DNA of 58,104 nt from CAYMKL01 sp964390805 (GTDB lineage: Bacteria > Chloroflexota > Anaerolineae > VGOG01): assembly GCA_964390805.1 (NCBI GenBank), contig CAYMKL010000028.1, positions 1 through 58,104 of the forward strand, in the 5' to 3' direction. Each line of letters starts with the position of its first letter. Within the stretch, counting starts at the first letter, position 1. This document shows, one piece after another, positions 40,901-47,911 of this stretch. Both the position numbers and the translations under genes were made by a program. Below the pieces are notes generated by a model. It had not been told where the DNA came from, searched no databases, and was given only the letters and a program-made list of their open reading frames with translations.

Positions 40901-41249
40901 CCGTGGTCCAGTCGGGGGCGAGAGCGCCGCTCTCGAATCCTCCATTCGGCACCCCCGCCAAGAGCAGTGATGGGGATTGGAGGTTGGAGGCTTGCCCTGA
41001 GCCTGGTCGCAGGGTTGGAGGTTGGAGGTTGAGGGCCTGCCCCGAGCCTGGTTGGAGGCTTGGTTGGCTGTCGGCGGCCGTGGGCGGGGCCGCGGCATCG
41101 GCCGACATGCTGCTGCGGGGAATGACCAGCGCCAGGCCGAACAATGCCAGGCCGGCCGCGAGGACCAGCAGCAGCCACAGGACCGGCTTGTGTCGCTGCA
41201 GATGAATTGCAGTGGAACGAGACGATGTGTTAGTAGGATGAATATCCAT
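31926..41249 (-). CDS. Giant DUF11-repeat surface protein with CHRD and SdrD_B-like domains
   Basis: The 3107-residue secreted protein has an N-terminal hydrophobic segment (residues 24-45). A PGSGQAL/PGSGQAS repeat-derived linker follows, and then a beta-sandwich region beginning GVPNGGFESG (about 100-300). About ten DUF11-type repeats follow between residues 305 and 1990 (pattern ADLxIxK, AGExxxYTL, NxGPSxAxxVVxTDxLP). A CHRD domain (about 955-1075) sits inside one of those repeats. An SdrD_B-like segment is near 2115, and the C-terminal third has at least two WxxxIQVQN repeats. No sorting motif is seen. It is probably surface-exposed. AGGAGG precedes the ATG. Confidence 0.85.
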   Translation of the reverse strand: MDIHPTNTSSRSTAIHLQRHKPVLWLLLVLAAGLALFGLALVIPRSSMSADAAAPPTAADSQPSLQPGSGQALNLQPPTLRPGSGQASNLQSPSLLLAGVPNGGFESGALAPDWTTGGSADNVEVLEVSDWTTSIGDTGRPVPTEGDYFALLSTGHGVIGGAQGNIDLDGLATQDFDTSYLTTVLNPTASDVPATLSFDWSFLTAEEPTGQGIFDDFFRVRLNSVIILSGSRPTGGVSPFPDVGGMDNIQYTVDSPGGATDNSYFGYGRNSFQTFRMIINDPGSYTLEFMVADQGDANDDSGLLIDNVQLIPEIDLEITKTATPDPAIAGDPLVYHINVTNYGSGRALDVVVTDTLPSEVDYIKDTLPIYADPDLPQGCTFSAGSGPGGEDQLFCDMGDMLGGESVSFDIEVDVDSDALANGTLALVNTAEVDSLTADGDLRNNTIILETILQDSADLEIAKVSKPDTSVEAGETFTYTIFVDNLGPSHARNVVLTDTILSSGAFTLLRVTPDPYRSSDSCATTPTSGGTVIACALNESLEPQGDPPRNGRWVIQVGVTANYAQDVDNVVDVFSIDPDGAAGPQTATPDPDTSNNRATDFIAVTDVADLKITKIGEDDANPGVADFSVRAGERVRWTIVVVNDGGPSTSENVAVVDILPAGLVEGSVTVIGGGQCTVGTPGDPNEPLICQLGNLAPTDTATVTIRADVDPSYVVDQPNTGFANYLPNDAYLTSDTFDPDTRNNIVFDTLVEVTAEADLGIRKVDRPDYVIAGEQLEYTLTISNGGPSTAEDVVLLDELPDEVIALYVNVVNEPYATCSIRTTPANIIDCGFGNILPEKVITMVVTSLVKANTPAGPITNTATVSSLTPDPVLEPEEEDPNPNQVQQETQVETQADVEIEKTSEPVKVFAGEQKKYHIKVTNNGPSDAQDVVVYDVLPDEVEYEIDTNSPNCSQPYDLMGFRAVLNGDNEVPPVSTTATGVATFVLITDTNELIYAIEVSDITGITAAHIHMGVAGVNGPVLVTLYSGTPLFDPTRPLVGSVALNPADAAAILANPAGFYVNVHTTANPTGEIRGQMAQTVSTPLRCEIGTMTPTESREFDIWVQVRPETPPNTTIRNVAIVTSTTTLGDPDMSNNVAHSKNLVLQKADLKITKFGKPDGQVRAGEILTYTVIVDNLGPSYAGIDGRDPITGNVAIKDILQSDLEFDLLSIISDRGMVCSSVPTDGDPTDGVPNVNQHLEIDCTLLDALEVLSADGPPNPGRWIITASVTASETQDINNVVHVVSDAFDPDPDNNQAEVMHEITDVSDLEVTKAEIGEVQVDGQPGGTVTLIADQVTAGRSLTYTLVITNYGPSTAENVVLQDRLPPWIVVTGFDTSQGDCDTGTPGEPLDKLTCGLGTLAPAPAPGSSAMITITADVPSWVPEGAILENDALVYSDIFDPTNANNFATNLTTVSAWADLGISKSARGDNVTAYNEELQQFIKEQRDNEVTAGELLQYTLVVTNTGPSDAQNVVITDTLPPLAGPIATVHFVTADGATCRQDPMDRNELTCELGTMPVGDVRTVYILVRVDPAATDPTATEFPPGNNMEDILNVARVFSDTNDPYDGPPPVGSGDNNGATNTTTVNAVADIFVIKVDVPAEPRLDQPFGPDQAVAGEEHRYLITFGNNDGPSVARDVVVTDTLDLKQAGILGETFVRCEPVDPDDLVTCSEAGGIVSVDELLVTNEAIISTGTGTLNPGDEFSFYLITKVDPGYVLDADATGTEPNLIAENTAFISSSTTDVRTQNNQDTEQTEIIAEADLAVSKTDTPDPGQNLHFDPVTNKFAYTYTLTIENLGPSDAAKVVLVDTLPVDATFTGFETPEDIQCYFRDDGILFCLVGEDPNNEGTPQAGRLNVGSSKVMRIFVEADASAVAFLENCVEVRAIAEDEFPFNGTDPAGAPILPADFQDGRTPTPDPNLANNSFCETTTLVMPEVKVDKKVYVRTSPTRGIDVTTDGLTEVERCAAYAADDILTLPGDELTYCYTITNEGDTWLSSVTLGDMSDALIHRAPTSNFAVVYPAQPPLRGAITVAGVGEDQTITIETTEPEKAVLAPQGVVDDYDHILIIRSFMVDFPELGPVAGIVWEDTNGNHAVDLNEPLLAGMDVYLYDESRSQVLDDTTTDANGRYAFHSVPPERYKVWVYGGAPLVSDVSPVIEFDPSNGYSIANLDTLTGEWYIESEEYSEPIFRMLGTNTARVDAIPSTKYSTPLPGIEPSGDCVNPNLVCDTDLLHDTLALPVLEDTTKEWAIYEDHDGDGLPSPGDVIEYTVDIPNTGIIEATGNATVEFYNELYNWINDNADDLKVPGWLINGSVSAAIHVYGREPVTGRVIDADVQPPDLAFGEDLSLRTHAPAIGGGYLELTYPSAVVLDSEILLGNTPGDDEAHVATRLAIPPKGYLLRFDGVTYGPPIPVTFSLRIKYQVQLKDTKYVRLGTIVLSHGWVTWSEIGLFDQRFPDFDPMDPDAHTAANKVANNHAGTPGRAWESPEFPGWPEIPVDVEPTNYLGARFDDYALPGAPIRDDDDPTWFELVREPRRIQLPAIDNEGGWETQIQVQNGGDEYTAAIMFFWAEYSGKCPYNDPGPVGSDCMRVAENGVWRLEGLDIPSTAKSAIVYSVDEDLFRDACRDAADAMGDSAAWEDWEGEYEGTGEPIAVIVQRKGPNDHGTVVASAYPGISENMEGGGPPYQYFAPYAMRHYHNLDTEMIIQNSGQACTELWIDYQKQDDCAFSYSEHISKLTPGESIRKRVPAVLGVDWLGTAYVRANEPLGIVMDQTSFLPSEDRGALLTYEARPYKLTTDTLFFADLVWRELSGWDASIQVQNLTQHSMPTFVTVEFFDQSGDSILFLGEWVCRAGGTTFYLPAVTDLGMEYAGAAVIQSHSQVDYPGEDHDGQPIFAVVDLKKTKVYDESLPGWRHTMPGEIQGGAYNALAEGEKKEASAVMLPSLSKAFNGQGETSLIAVRNNSNCNDIELKLEIREGVGTVVSYVTDFWLSPGHIKLVDLANLGSVNPGFVGAGTVEVVNEHQLCDTDGDGSKDRTPTMLSVVVVNKAAGPGDITSVYEGIPVAYWGSP
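40980..41062. repeat. Tandem GACAAGCTCAGG-family repeats in the giant gene
   Basis: GGTTGGAGG units alternate with CTTGCCCTGAGCCTGGTCGC and GCCTGCCCCGAGCCTGG. They encode the NLQPPTLRPGSGQASNL-type linker after the signal region. Confidence 0.75.
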
Positions 41250-41319
41250 TATTAACCTCCTGATTTGGGATGGAATGTGGACTTCGGAGCATCCAATCCG
41301 AAATCCGTAATGCGCAGTC

Positions 41320-44300
41320 CTAGTGGAGCACCGGCAAGTAGATCCGGTATGGGTATCTTCCTGTTGGCGTCGTCGTGCCGGGGATACTCAGGCCCGACGT
41401 ATCGCCAAAGGAAGCCGCCGGGTCGAGCGAGAATCGGACCGCTCCCTGCGTTTCGCCGGGCGAGCTGTCCACATCCAGTAGCATGAATGCAATTGGCCCA
41501 TCCGACAGCCAGGTCAAAGACGGGGAGATGTCACCAATGAAGATGTCCACCTCACCGGTGGTGTCGTCCCCATCAAAGGTGACCGAATAGGTAAAGTCGC
41601 TCGGCAGGTTGAATACCACCGCGTCGGGGACGCCGTTCCCGTCCCGGTCGGTGGGATCCAGAGCCAGCCAGGTCTCATCGTAATCCAGCGAGAAGGCCAG
41701 ACTGGTGATGCTGTGGCCGTTGGCGGCGAAGGTCACCGGCACAATCGCCTGGCCAGCCACAGCCTGTACCTCCTCGGGCATGGTCAGGGCAGGCCCTTCG
41801 ACGCTGCTCAGGGCAGGCCCCGTCACTGAGTTGAGACCACCGCCCATGCTGGCTGCGCTAGTGTCCCTGAACATGATCAGAACCGTGGACGGAACGTCTC
41901 CCGCATCCACTTTACTATCCTTGTTCGCGTCGCAGCCCGACGTGCCCTGGAAGGTCGGATCGAAGATGTCCTGCACGATGGACCAGATGTCGGCCAGGCT
42001 CACTGTATCGTCGCCGTTGCAGTCCCCCAACCGTGGTGCCCGATAGACCGTCGTCTCCTCGATGCTCGTGTTGTTGGATAGATCGGGGTCGGGCCGGGCA
42101 CCATTCACCTGGGCAGTGTTGCGTAACACCGTGCCGGCGGGCGTGGTCAGGGGGACGTTCACCACGATGGTCACCGTGGCGCTACCGCCACTAGCCATGG
42201 TGCCCAGGTTGCAGGTGACCGTGCCGCCTGCTTCGTTGCAGCTCCCCTGGCTGGGCGTGGCTGAGACGAAGGTCACCTGGGGCGGCAGGGTGTCGGTCAG
42301 CGTCACATCGGTGGATTCCGGGCCGTGATTGGTCACGTTGATGACGTAGGTCAGATCGTCGCCGACATTCACCGGGTCGGGCGAGTCCGTCTTCGTCACC
42401 GACAGATCGGTCGGGTTGTCGCTGACATTGTGCGATACGGCGCCCGTGCTGTTGCTGAAGTTGCCGTCCACGTTGTTGTACTCGGCCGTGAGGGGATGCG
42501 CACCGATGGAGCTGAAGGAAGTGGTGCACGACGCCGAGCCGGATGTCAGCGCCACAGACGAGCAGCCGCTGATGGCCGTTCCGCCATCCTCGAAGGTGAC
42601 GCTGCCCGTGGGCGTACCCCCGCCCGGCGAATTCGCAGTCACGTTGGCGGTGATGGTGACGTCCTGGCCAGGCAGGGATGGGTTGGGGGAACTGGTGACG
42701 GTGGTGGTAGTATTGGCTGGGTTCACTGTGTGGGATTCAGTGTCCGAACTACCACCGAAGTTGGCGTCGCCAGCATAGGTAGCGGTGAGCGTCTTGTTTC
42801 CGGCCGTGGTGGGGGTCAGGGTACAGGTGCCCGCCGCCACCGTTCCCGTGCAACTGGCTGTGTCGCCGCTGACCGTCACCGTCACGTTGCCAGTGGGGGT
42901 GCTGCCAGTCACGGTGAAGTTCACCACCACAGGCTGCCCCACCACCGATGGTTCGGGCGTATGCGAGGTTATCTCGGTGGTGGTGGCGCCCCCACCCACG
43001 ACGTGGTTCAATACTGACGACTCGCTGCCGGCGAAAGTGGCATCACCGCCATAGATGGCCTTGACGGGGTGCGTGCCAACAGCGAGCGCGGACGTGCTGA
43101 AGTTTGCCACACCTGCGACCAGCGATGCCGTGCCGAGCGTTGTCGCGCTCTCCTTGAAGGTGACCTCACCAGTGGGCGTCCCGCCAGCCCCTGTCACCGT
43201 AGCCTGGAAGGTGACGGTCTGGCCATAGGCCGATGGATTGGGGGAGCTGGTCAGCGTCGTCGTGGTGCCGACTGCACTCACCGTGTGGTACAGCCGAGAT
43301 GAAGTGCTCGGGCTGATGTTTGGGGTACCGTTGTAAACGGCCTTGATCACGTGCCGGCCGGCAGAGAGGGACGACGTGTTGTAGGTCGCCTGACCCGCTC
43401 CGTCCAGCGTCACTGTAGCGAGCTCATTCAAGCCATCATAGAAGGTGACGTCGCCATCGGTGACAGGGTCCCCCGACAGAGTCTTCGATACCGTGGCCGT
43501 GAAGGTGACGGAGTCGCCAACCGCCGATGAGGACGGACCAGTGAGAGTCGTCGTGGTGGCGGGCTTGTTCACCGTCTGGACGAATGTACTCGATGTGCTG
43601 CTGTTGAGATTGGCATCACCGCTATACTCGGCAGTGATGTTGTGCGAGCCAGCGGATAGGTCATTCTTGGTGCAAGTCGCGGCGGAAGCCAGTGCAACAG
43701 ACTCGCACCCAGGGATCGCCGTTCCCCCATCCTTGAACGCGACCGTCCCGGTCGGTGTTCCCGATCCCGTTCCAGCCGCTTCCACCGTGGCGGTAAAGGT
43801 GACGTCCTGGCCATAGTCCGATGGGTTGGCAGAAGATTCGAGGGTTGTCTCGCTCTCGGACTTGTTCACCGTGTGGGTTATTGCACTCGCGGTGCTGGTC
43901 TCGAAATTGGTATCACCGTTGTACTCGGCTGTGATATCATGCTCGCCGATGGGGAGATCGGACGTGGTGCAAGTTGCCGCTGAACCCAGTGAAACGTTTT
44001 CGCACCCGGAGATCACCGTTCCATTATACTTGAAGGTGACGTCGCCTGTCGGCATCTTTGAGCCTTGTGGGTCCGCACTCACAGAGGCGGTGAACCGGAC
44101 CTCCTGGCCATAGTCCGATTCGTCCAGGGGAGACGTCAGCTCTGTCTTGGTGTTGGCTTTGTTCACCGTGTGGTTCTTTGTACCACTAGCGCTGTCGAAG
44201 TTGTCATCTCCCTGGTACTCGGCAGTGACCGTAAAACTGCCGACATCGTGTGACTCCGTGGGGGTGAAGCTCGCCTTGCCGCCGGACAACGTCGCTTCGT

Positions 44301-44916
44301 GGTCGTCCCCCCACCCTTTGAACACGACCTTTCCGGTGGGTCCGGTGGGTGTCCCCGCTAATGTTGCCGCCACCTCGGCCTCGAAGGTGACTGACGACTC
44401 ACGACCGTAGTCCGATGAATCTGGCCCGGTAACCGACACCGTGGGGGTGGCCTTATTCACCGTCAGGGTCTCTGTGTTTGACTCGGCTGCATCGTAATTA
44501 CCATCCTCGTAGAAGGCTTTGATCTCATGCGAGCCGGCAGCGAGCGAGGACGTGGTGACGGTCGCCTCGCCATCTGCGTCCAGCGCGTCTATGCCGATCT
44601 CCGTGCTAGTGCCCTTAAATGTGTCCCAGAAGGAGACAGTGCCCCTGGCAGTGGTGGGAACGGCCGTCGCCGTGCAGGTGACGTTATCACCATACGTAGA
44701 GGTATCTGGGCAAGATAGAGTAAAACTCGTGAGGGCGGCGGTGAGGCCCGGGGGAGGAGGCATCATGGCGGGCGCGGCGGTCACGACCGCCGGGCCGGAA
44801 CTCAGCAGCAGGAGCAGGCCAGCAAACGCGGCCAGCGCGACGAAAGCAGCCAGCGCGGGGCGCGCGGCCGCAAGGCACAAATGTACAGTCTGTTCGCAAA
44901 ATCGCTTTAGAGACAT
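41320..44916 (-). CDS. Secreted Ig-like-repeat protein with DUF11, dockerin and cohesin-like domains
   Basis: The 1198-residue protein has a signal region (FVALAAFAGLLLLLSSG) and eight Ig-like repeats (each with YGQxVTFTA, TGxVxFxD, AEYxGDxNF, HTVNK). One DUF11 domain (LSVTKTDSPDPVNVGDDLTY) follows near residues 855-965. A dockerin-like pair (GDCNGDDTVSLADIWSIV and CDANKDSKVDAGDVPSTV) precedes a cohesin-like domain (AGQAIVPVTFAANGHSI). It ends YRIYLPVLH, a C-terminal pattern I associate with Chloroflexota secreted proteins. AAGGAGGAA precedes the ATG. A repeat adds ALSSVEGPALT between the dockerin and cohesin. Confidence 0.82.
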   Translation of the reverse strand: MSLKRFCEQTVHLCLAAARPALAAFVALAAFAGLLLLLSSGPAVVTAAPAMMPPPPGLTAALTSFTLSCPDTSTYGDNVTCTATAVPTTARGTVSFWDTFKGTSTEIGIDALDADGEATVTTSSLAAGSHEIKAFYEDGNYDAAESNTETLTVNKATPTVSVTGPDSSDYGRESSVTFEAEVAATLAGTPTGPTGKVVFKGWGDDHEATLSGGKASFTPTESHDVGSFTVTAEYQGDDNFDSASGTKNHTVNKANTKTELTSPLDESDYGQEVRFTASVSADPQGSKMPTGDVTFKYNGTVISGCENVSLGSAATCTTSDLPIGEHDITAEYNGDTNFETSTASAITHTVNKSESETTLESSANPSDYGQDVTFTATVEAAGTGSGTPTGTVAFKDGGTAIPGCESVALASAATCTKNDLSAGSHNITAEYSGDANLNSSTSSTFVQTVNKPATTTTLTGPSSSAVGDSVTFTATVSKTLSGDPVTDGDVTFYDGLNELATVTLDGAGQATYNTSSLSAGRHVIKAVYNGTPNISPSTSSRLYHTVSAVGTTTTLTSSPNPSAYGQTVTFQATVTGAGGTPTGEVTFKESATTLGTASLVAGVANFSTSALAVGTHPVKAIYGGDATFAGSESSVLNHVVGGGATTTEITSHTPEPSVVGQPVVVNFTVTGSTPTGNVTVTVSGDTASCTGTVAAGTCTLTPTTAGNKTLTATYAGDANFGGSSDTESHTVNPANTTTTVTSSPNPSLPGQDVTITANVTANSPGGGTPTGSVTFEDGGTAISGCSSVALTSGSASCTTSFSSIGAHPLTAEYNNVDGNFSNSTGAVSHNVSDNPTDLSVTKTDSPDPVNVGDDLTYVINVTNHGPESTDVTLTDTLPPQVTFVSATPSQGSCNEAGGTVTCNLGTMASGGSATVTIVVNVPLTTPAGTVLRNTAQVNGARPDPDLSNNTSIEETTVYRAPRLGDCNGDDTVSLADIWSIVQDIFDPTFQGTSGCDANKDSKVDAGDVPSTVLIMFRDTSAASMGGGLNSVTGPALSSVEGPALTMPEEVQAVAGQAIVPVTFAANGHSITSLAFSLDYDETWLALDPTDRDGNGVPDAVVFNLPSDFTYSVTFDGDDTTGEVDIFIGDISPSLTWLSDGPIAFMLLDVDSSPGETQGAVRFSLDPAASFGDTSGLSIPGTTTPTGRYPYRIYLPVLH
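41788..41830. repeat. In-frame GACAAGCTCAGG-family repeat (diverged)
   Basis: GGCCCTTCGACGCTGCTCAG followed by GGCAGGCCCC encodes GPALSSVEGPA on the minus strand, between two domains. Confidence 0.7.
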
Positions 44917-44980
44917 GGGGGTTCCTCCTTGCAGCAGTTTTAGCCTGGTGATGAATCACCAGGTTGAGAATAATGTATGT

Positions 44981-46312
44981 CTAGTTGGATGGGCATCGTT
45001 GTGTGGTCCCTTCCAGCACCGCCAGCCGCGCTTCCAGATCGGCGTTCTGTTGTTGAAGCGCGGCGATCTGGGCCGCTTGCTCCTGCACGAGCTGGTAGAG
45101 TCCCTGAATGGCAGCCAGGGCCACGCCGTCGGCGTCGAGGATATTGATGTAGTCCTCACCTTCACCACCTAAGCCATCTGTCAGAGCATTGAAGTCCTCT
45201 GCCATTGGGCCGATGTGGCGGACAGCGGCATCTTGTGACTTGTAGTTCCAGGTGGTGATGGGAACTTCGGCCAGGCGGGCCACAAGTTCCTGAACGTCTA
45301 CCGGGGCGAAGTTCTCCTTGCGCTCCCGATCACTGACCGCGTTCCAGGAACTGCCGCCAACGGAGAGGTACATCCCGCTTGTGAGGCCAGCGTTAGTGTA
45401 GAAGTACACACCGCCGGTGGCGCGGGCAACCCAGCAGTTGTTGTTGTTGCAGGCCACGTCAGCATCAGTTGAGTCCCCCCAGACAAAGCACCCATCATTG
45501 TTGGCCTTGGCCTGCCGGCCGGCGGCAAAGCTGTAATCGCCGGCCGCGGAGTTTTCGTTACCTCCGGGGACGGTGGCGCGTTTGCCGCTGGCGGTGTTGG
45601 CGATGCCCCCGCCGACCGTGGCGTGCTCGTTGCCGGCGATGTTGGCGATGCCCCCGCCGACGGTGGCGAAGTTGGCGTTCCCGGCCACGTTCCCAGCCAC
45701 GTTGTTCGCGCCCCCGCCGACGGTGGCGGCGAAACCCAGAGCAGCGTTGGCTTCACCTCCGCCGATGGTGGCGGCGAAGCCCAGAGCACTGTTGCCTTCA
45801 CCCCCGCCGACCGTGGCGAAGTCCGCGGTGACCCCGTTGGTGGCACCGGCCTGGCCGCCGCCGCCGATGGTGGCGCCTGCCACACCGCCAACGACGCTGT
45901 TGCCGCCGTAGCCGCCGATCAGGTTGGGGGTGCTGGTGGTGGGCTCAATCCGCAGCGCCCCCTGGTTATTCACCCGCACCTCCAGGGCCACGTCGTCCGT
46001 GGTGCCCATGAAGTTGGTTTCGGGAGTTATGTTGGGATTGCCGTAGATACTCCAGTTGTCGCTGGTCCAGGTGCCGGCTTGGCTCCACTTGCTGGCAACG
46101 AGCATGATGTCCACGACGTTTATGACATTATCGCGATTCAGGTCGCAGGCGGGCAGGTAGCTGTCGCCGGGGACACAGCCCCCGCTCCCGCTCCCTGACG
46201 CCAGCGGCCCTTCAACAGGCTCAGGACGTGGCCCCTGGGCACCTGTGGCCACGCCTGAAACGAGAAGCAGCGCCAGGCCGAGAGCGATTCCAACAAGAGT
46301 CAAGGCTTTCAT
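44981..46312 (-). CDS. S74-chaperone fibre protein with head repeats
   Basis: The 443-residue secreted protein starts MKALTLVGIALGLALLLVSG. A PEPVEGP repeat follows. A dockerin-like segment (CDLNRDNVINVVDIMLVASK) comes next. Then there are trimeric head-type repeats (FATVGGGEGNSALGFAATIG). Finally an S74 intramolecular-chaperone domain (SDRERKENFAPVDVQELV, IGPMAEDFNAL) ends in a coiled coil rich in Gln. S74 domains trimerise a fibre and then cut themselves off at the Ser of SDRxxK. I chose the ATG at 46312, 5 bp after the upstream stop. It probably forms a surface spike. Confidence 0.78.
   Translation of the reverse strand: MKALTLVGIALGLALLLVSGVATGAQGPRPEPVEGPLASGSGSGGCVPGDSYLPACDLNRDNVINVVDIMLVASKWSQAGTWTSDNWSIYGNPNITPETNFMGTTDDVALEVRVNNQGALRIEPTTSTPNLIGGYGGNSVVGGVAGATIGGGGQAGATNGVTADFATVGGGEGNSALGFAATIGGGEANAALGFAATVGGGANNVAGNVAGNANFATVGGGIANIAGNEHATVGGGIANTASGKRATVPGGNENSAAGDYSFAAGRQAKANNDGCFVWGDSTDADVACNNNNCWVARATGGVYFYTNAGLTSGMYLSVGGSSWNAVSDRERKENFAPVDVQELVARLAEVPITTWNYKSQDAAVRHIGPMAEDFNALTDGLGGEGEDYINILDADGVALAAIQGLYQLVQEQAAQIAALQQQNADLEARLAVLEGTTQRCPSN
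46205..46232. repeat. In-frame GACAAGCTCAGG-family repeat in the fibre gene
   Basis: GGCCCTTCAACAGGCTCAGG followed by ACGTGGCC encodes GPRPEPVEGP on the minus strand, between the signal peptide and the dockerin-like segment. Confidence 0.75.
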
Positions 46313-46317
46313 CGGTC

Positions 46318-47700
46318 TTACGGTCTTACCGCGTCGCGGTATGCGTTGCGTAAACGAGTAAAGGCCAACTTCCACTCGCCATTGTTGTAATGCACCACGG
46401 CGGTATCGTATTCCTCCGGGGCCTTGTGGACGTCCTGCCCAGCTACGGAGTGCATCTCAATGGCACTCCGCACGATGTCCATGACCAGCTCCAGAAGACC
46501 GCAGCCGGCTATGACCTCAGGGGCGTACGGATCTGTCGCCTGAAGCGTTTCAAGCTCTGTTGAGATGCAGACTTGTCTCGGCAGGGCGAAAAGCGCGATG
46601 GGGGAGTCCTCTGGTGAGCCGATGTTGTCCTCGATGCGCTGCCGCAGGTTGAGGTTCCGGAAGTTGAAGAGGAACTTGTCCATTGTGTTGAACCTGGTCG
46701 TGAGACCCTTATCGTGCTCAGCGAGGTCGGCATGGATGATCCTCAAGTTTCTGCGCCCGGTCTCTTGTTCTGCGTCATCAATCCACGCGATGCAGAAACT
46801 GAAGCCTTCGAATACAGCGTTAGTTGCGAGGGCGATTCCCTTGAGAACCCCCCAAGCAATACAGCCAGGCGCGCTTGTCGCATAGCACCCAAACAAAGCA
46901 GGCACGACGACAAGCGTCGCTTCACACCCGACGATCTCTCCAATGAAGTCAGCTACGTCGCCTATGACTTTCAATGTGAAAAGGTCGAGCATGGTCGGGT
47001 TGGGATACCGCTCTGTTGGACATCCCACAGATGTAGGGTAGCCAGGTTCGTCGAGGTGCCCTGATGCATCGTTAATCTGGTCGTGGTTCTTGTGCGTGAT
47101 ACCGGGCGGAGGGGTGGTCACAGGAGTGGGAGTGGGGATGGTCGTAAAAGAGCTCAGCGACGGCTGGCCCTGCTCCTCACCAGGTCCCTTTCCTGGGGTG
47201 GGCGTGGGTACGATCATAAAGGAGCCCAGCGACGGCTGGCCCTGTCCCTCGCCAGGTTCCTTTCCTGGGGGGAGAACCAGAGACTTCAGAATTATGACAT
47301 TCCGCTTGAAAGACTCATAGTCGTCACCAAACGCCTCACGGGCCATATCAAGCTCTTCATGCGTGAGCTGTTGGATCAACTGCCGGCCTGGCAGCAGGGG
47401 AAGCTCCTGGCCGCTTACCTGCGCATAGTGTTGGGCATAGGGATAGAGCTCCTGGAGTGTGTCCCGCAAGTCGAGGAGAGCGCGGCGGAAATCCTCCGCC
47501 GCATCGGGATCTGGACGGCTCTCAGAGCCCTGCCCGTTGACCCATCCAGGGAGATCACCCCAATCCACCGCGGTCGTGGGAGTTGGGATTGGCGTCTCTG
47601 TTGGCGCCCCCTGGTCGGCAGAGGTAGCCATTGGCATCACTGGAGTAAGAACCAGTACCATGACGAGAAATACAACACCCAGCTTGCTCATATTGCTCAT
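46318..47700 (-). CDS. Secreted protein of unknown family, paralog of the 47912-49306 product
   Basis: The 460-residue protein has a signal peptide (LGVVFLVMVLVLTPVMPMATS), a Thr/Pro-rich stalk (PTPTPGKGPGE and similar), and a conserved C-terminal half. That half shares with its paralog IIHADLAEHD, RFNTMDKFLFNFRNLNLR, VCISTELETLQATDPYAPE and VVHYNNGEWKLA. It has several Cys that could form disulfides. AAGGAGG precedes the ATG. I do not recognise the family. It is in the surface operon between its paralog and the S74 fibre. Confidence 0.7.
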   Translation of the reverse strand: MSNMSKLGVVFLVMVLVLTPVMPMATSADQGAPTETPIPTPTTAVDWGDLPGWVNGQGSESRPDPDAAEDFRRALLDLRDTLQELYPYAQHYAQVSGQELPLLPGRQLIQQLTHEELDMAREAFGDDYESFKRNVIILKSLVLPPGKEPGEGQGQPSLGSFMIVPTPTPGKGPGEEQGQPSLSSFTTIPTPTPVTTPPPGITHKNHDQINDASGHLDEPGYPTSVGCPTERYPNPTMLDLFTLKVIGDVADFIGEIVGCEATLVVVPALFGCYATSAPGCIAWGVLKGIALATNAVFEGFSFCIAWIDDAEQETGRRNLRIIHADLAEHDKGLTTRFNTMDKFLFNFRNLNLRQRIEDNIGSPEDSPIALFALPRQVCISTELETLQATDPYAPEVIAGCGLLELVMDIVRSAIEMHSVAGQDVHKAPEEYDTAVVHYNNGEWKLAFTRLRNAYRDAVRP

Positions 47701-47734
47701 CTTGCATCCTCCTTCGTTTTACACTCACCGCCCT

Positions 47735-47900
47735 GTCATTGCGAGCCGAAGGCGAAGCAATCCCCACCCCGCGAATTGGAGATTGCGGCAATCCAAGGGA
47801 TTGCTTCGGCACAAAAGCCGCGCCTAGCAATGACATAATGACACGATGAAGTTTCTGCCCTTTAGAATGGCGGGGCACGCCATGGCCGACTCGCAATGAC
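47735..47900. mobile_element. MITE-like element with GTCATTGCGAG ends
   Basis: GTCATTGCGAG (47735-47745) and CTCGCAATGAC (47890-47900) are 11-bp terminal inverted repeats around 166 bp. The interior contains GAAGCAATCC and its complement. This resembles non-autonomous elements widespread in bacteria. It lies between the two paralogous secreted-protein genes. Confidence 0.7.
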
Positions 47901-47911
47901 GTGATGAGGTA

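Noticed and set aside
40980..41062. Regularly repeated GGTTGGAGG units considered as a CRISPR array
   Set aside because: The units are too short, have no spacers, and are translated inside the giant gene; no cas genes are present.
41320..46312. Cellulosome
   Set aside because: Dockerin- and cohesin-like modules occur, but there is no carbohydrate-active enzyme or carbohydrate-binding module.
44981..46312. Prophage tail fibre
   Set aside because: No other phage structural, lysis or integration gene is in the window; the gene is in an operon of secreted cellular-type proteins.
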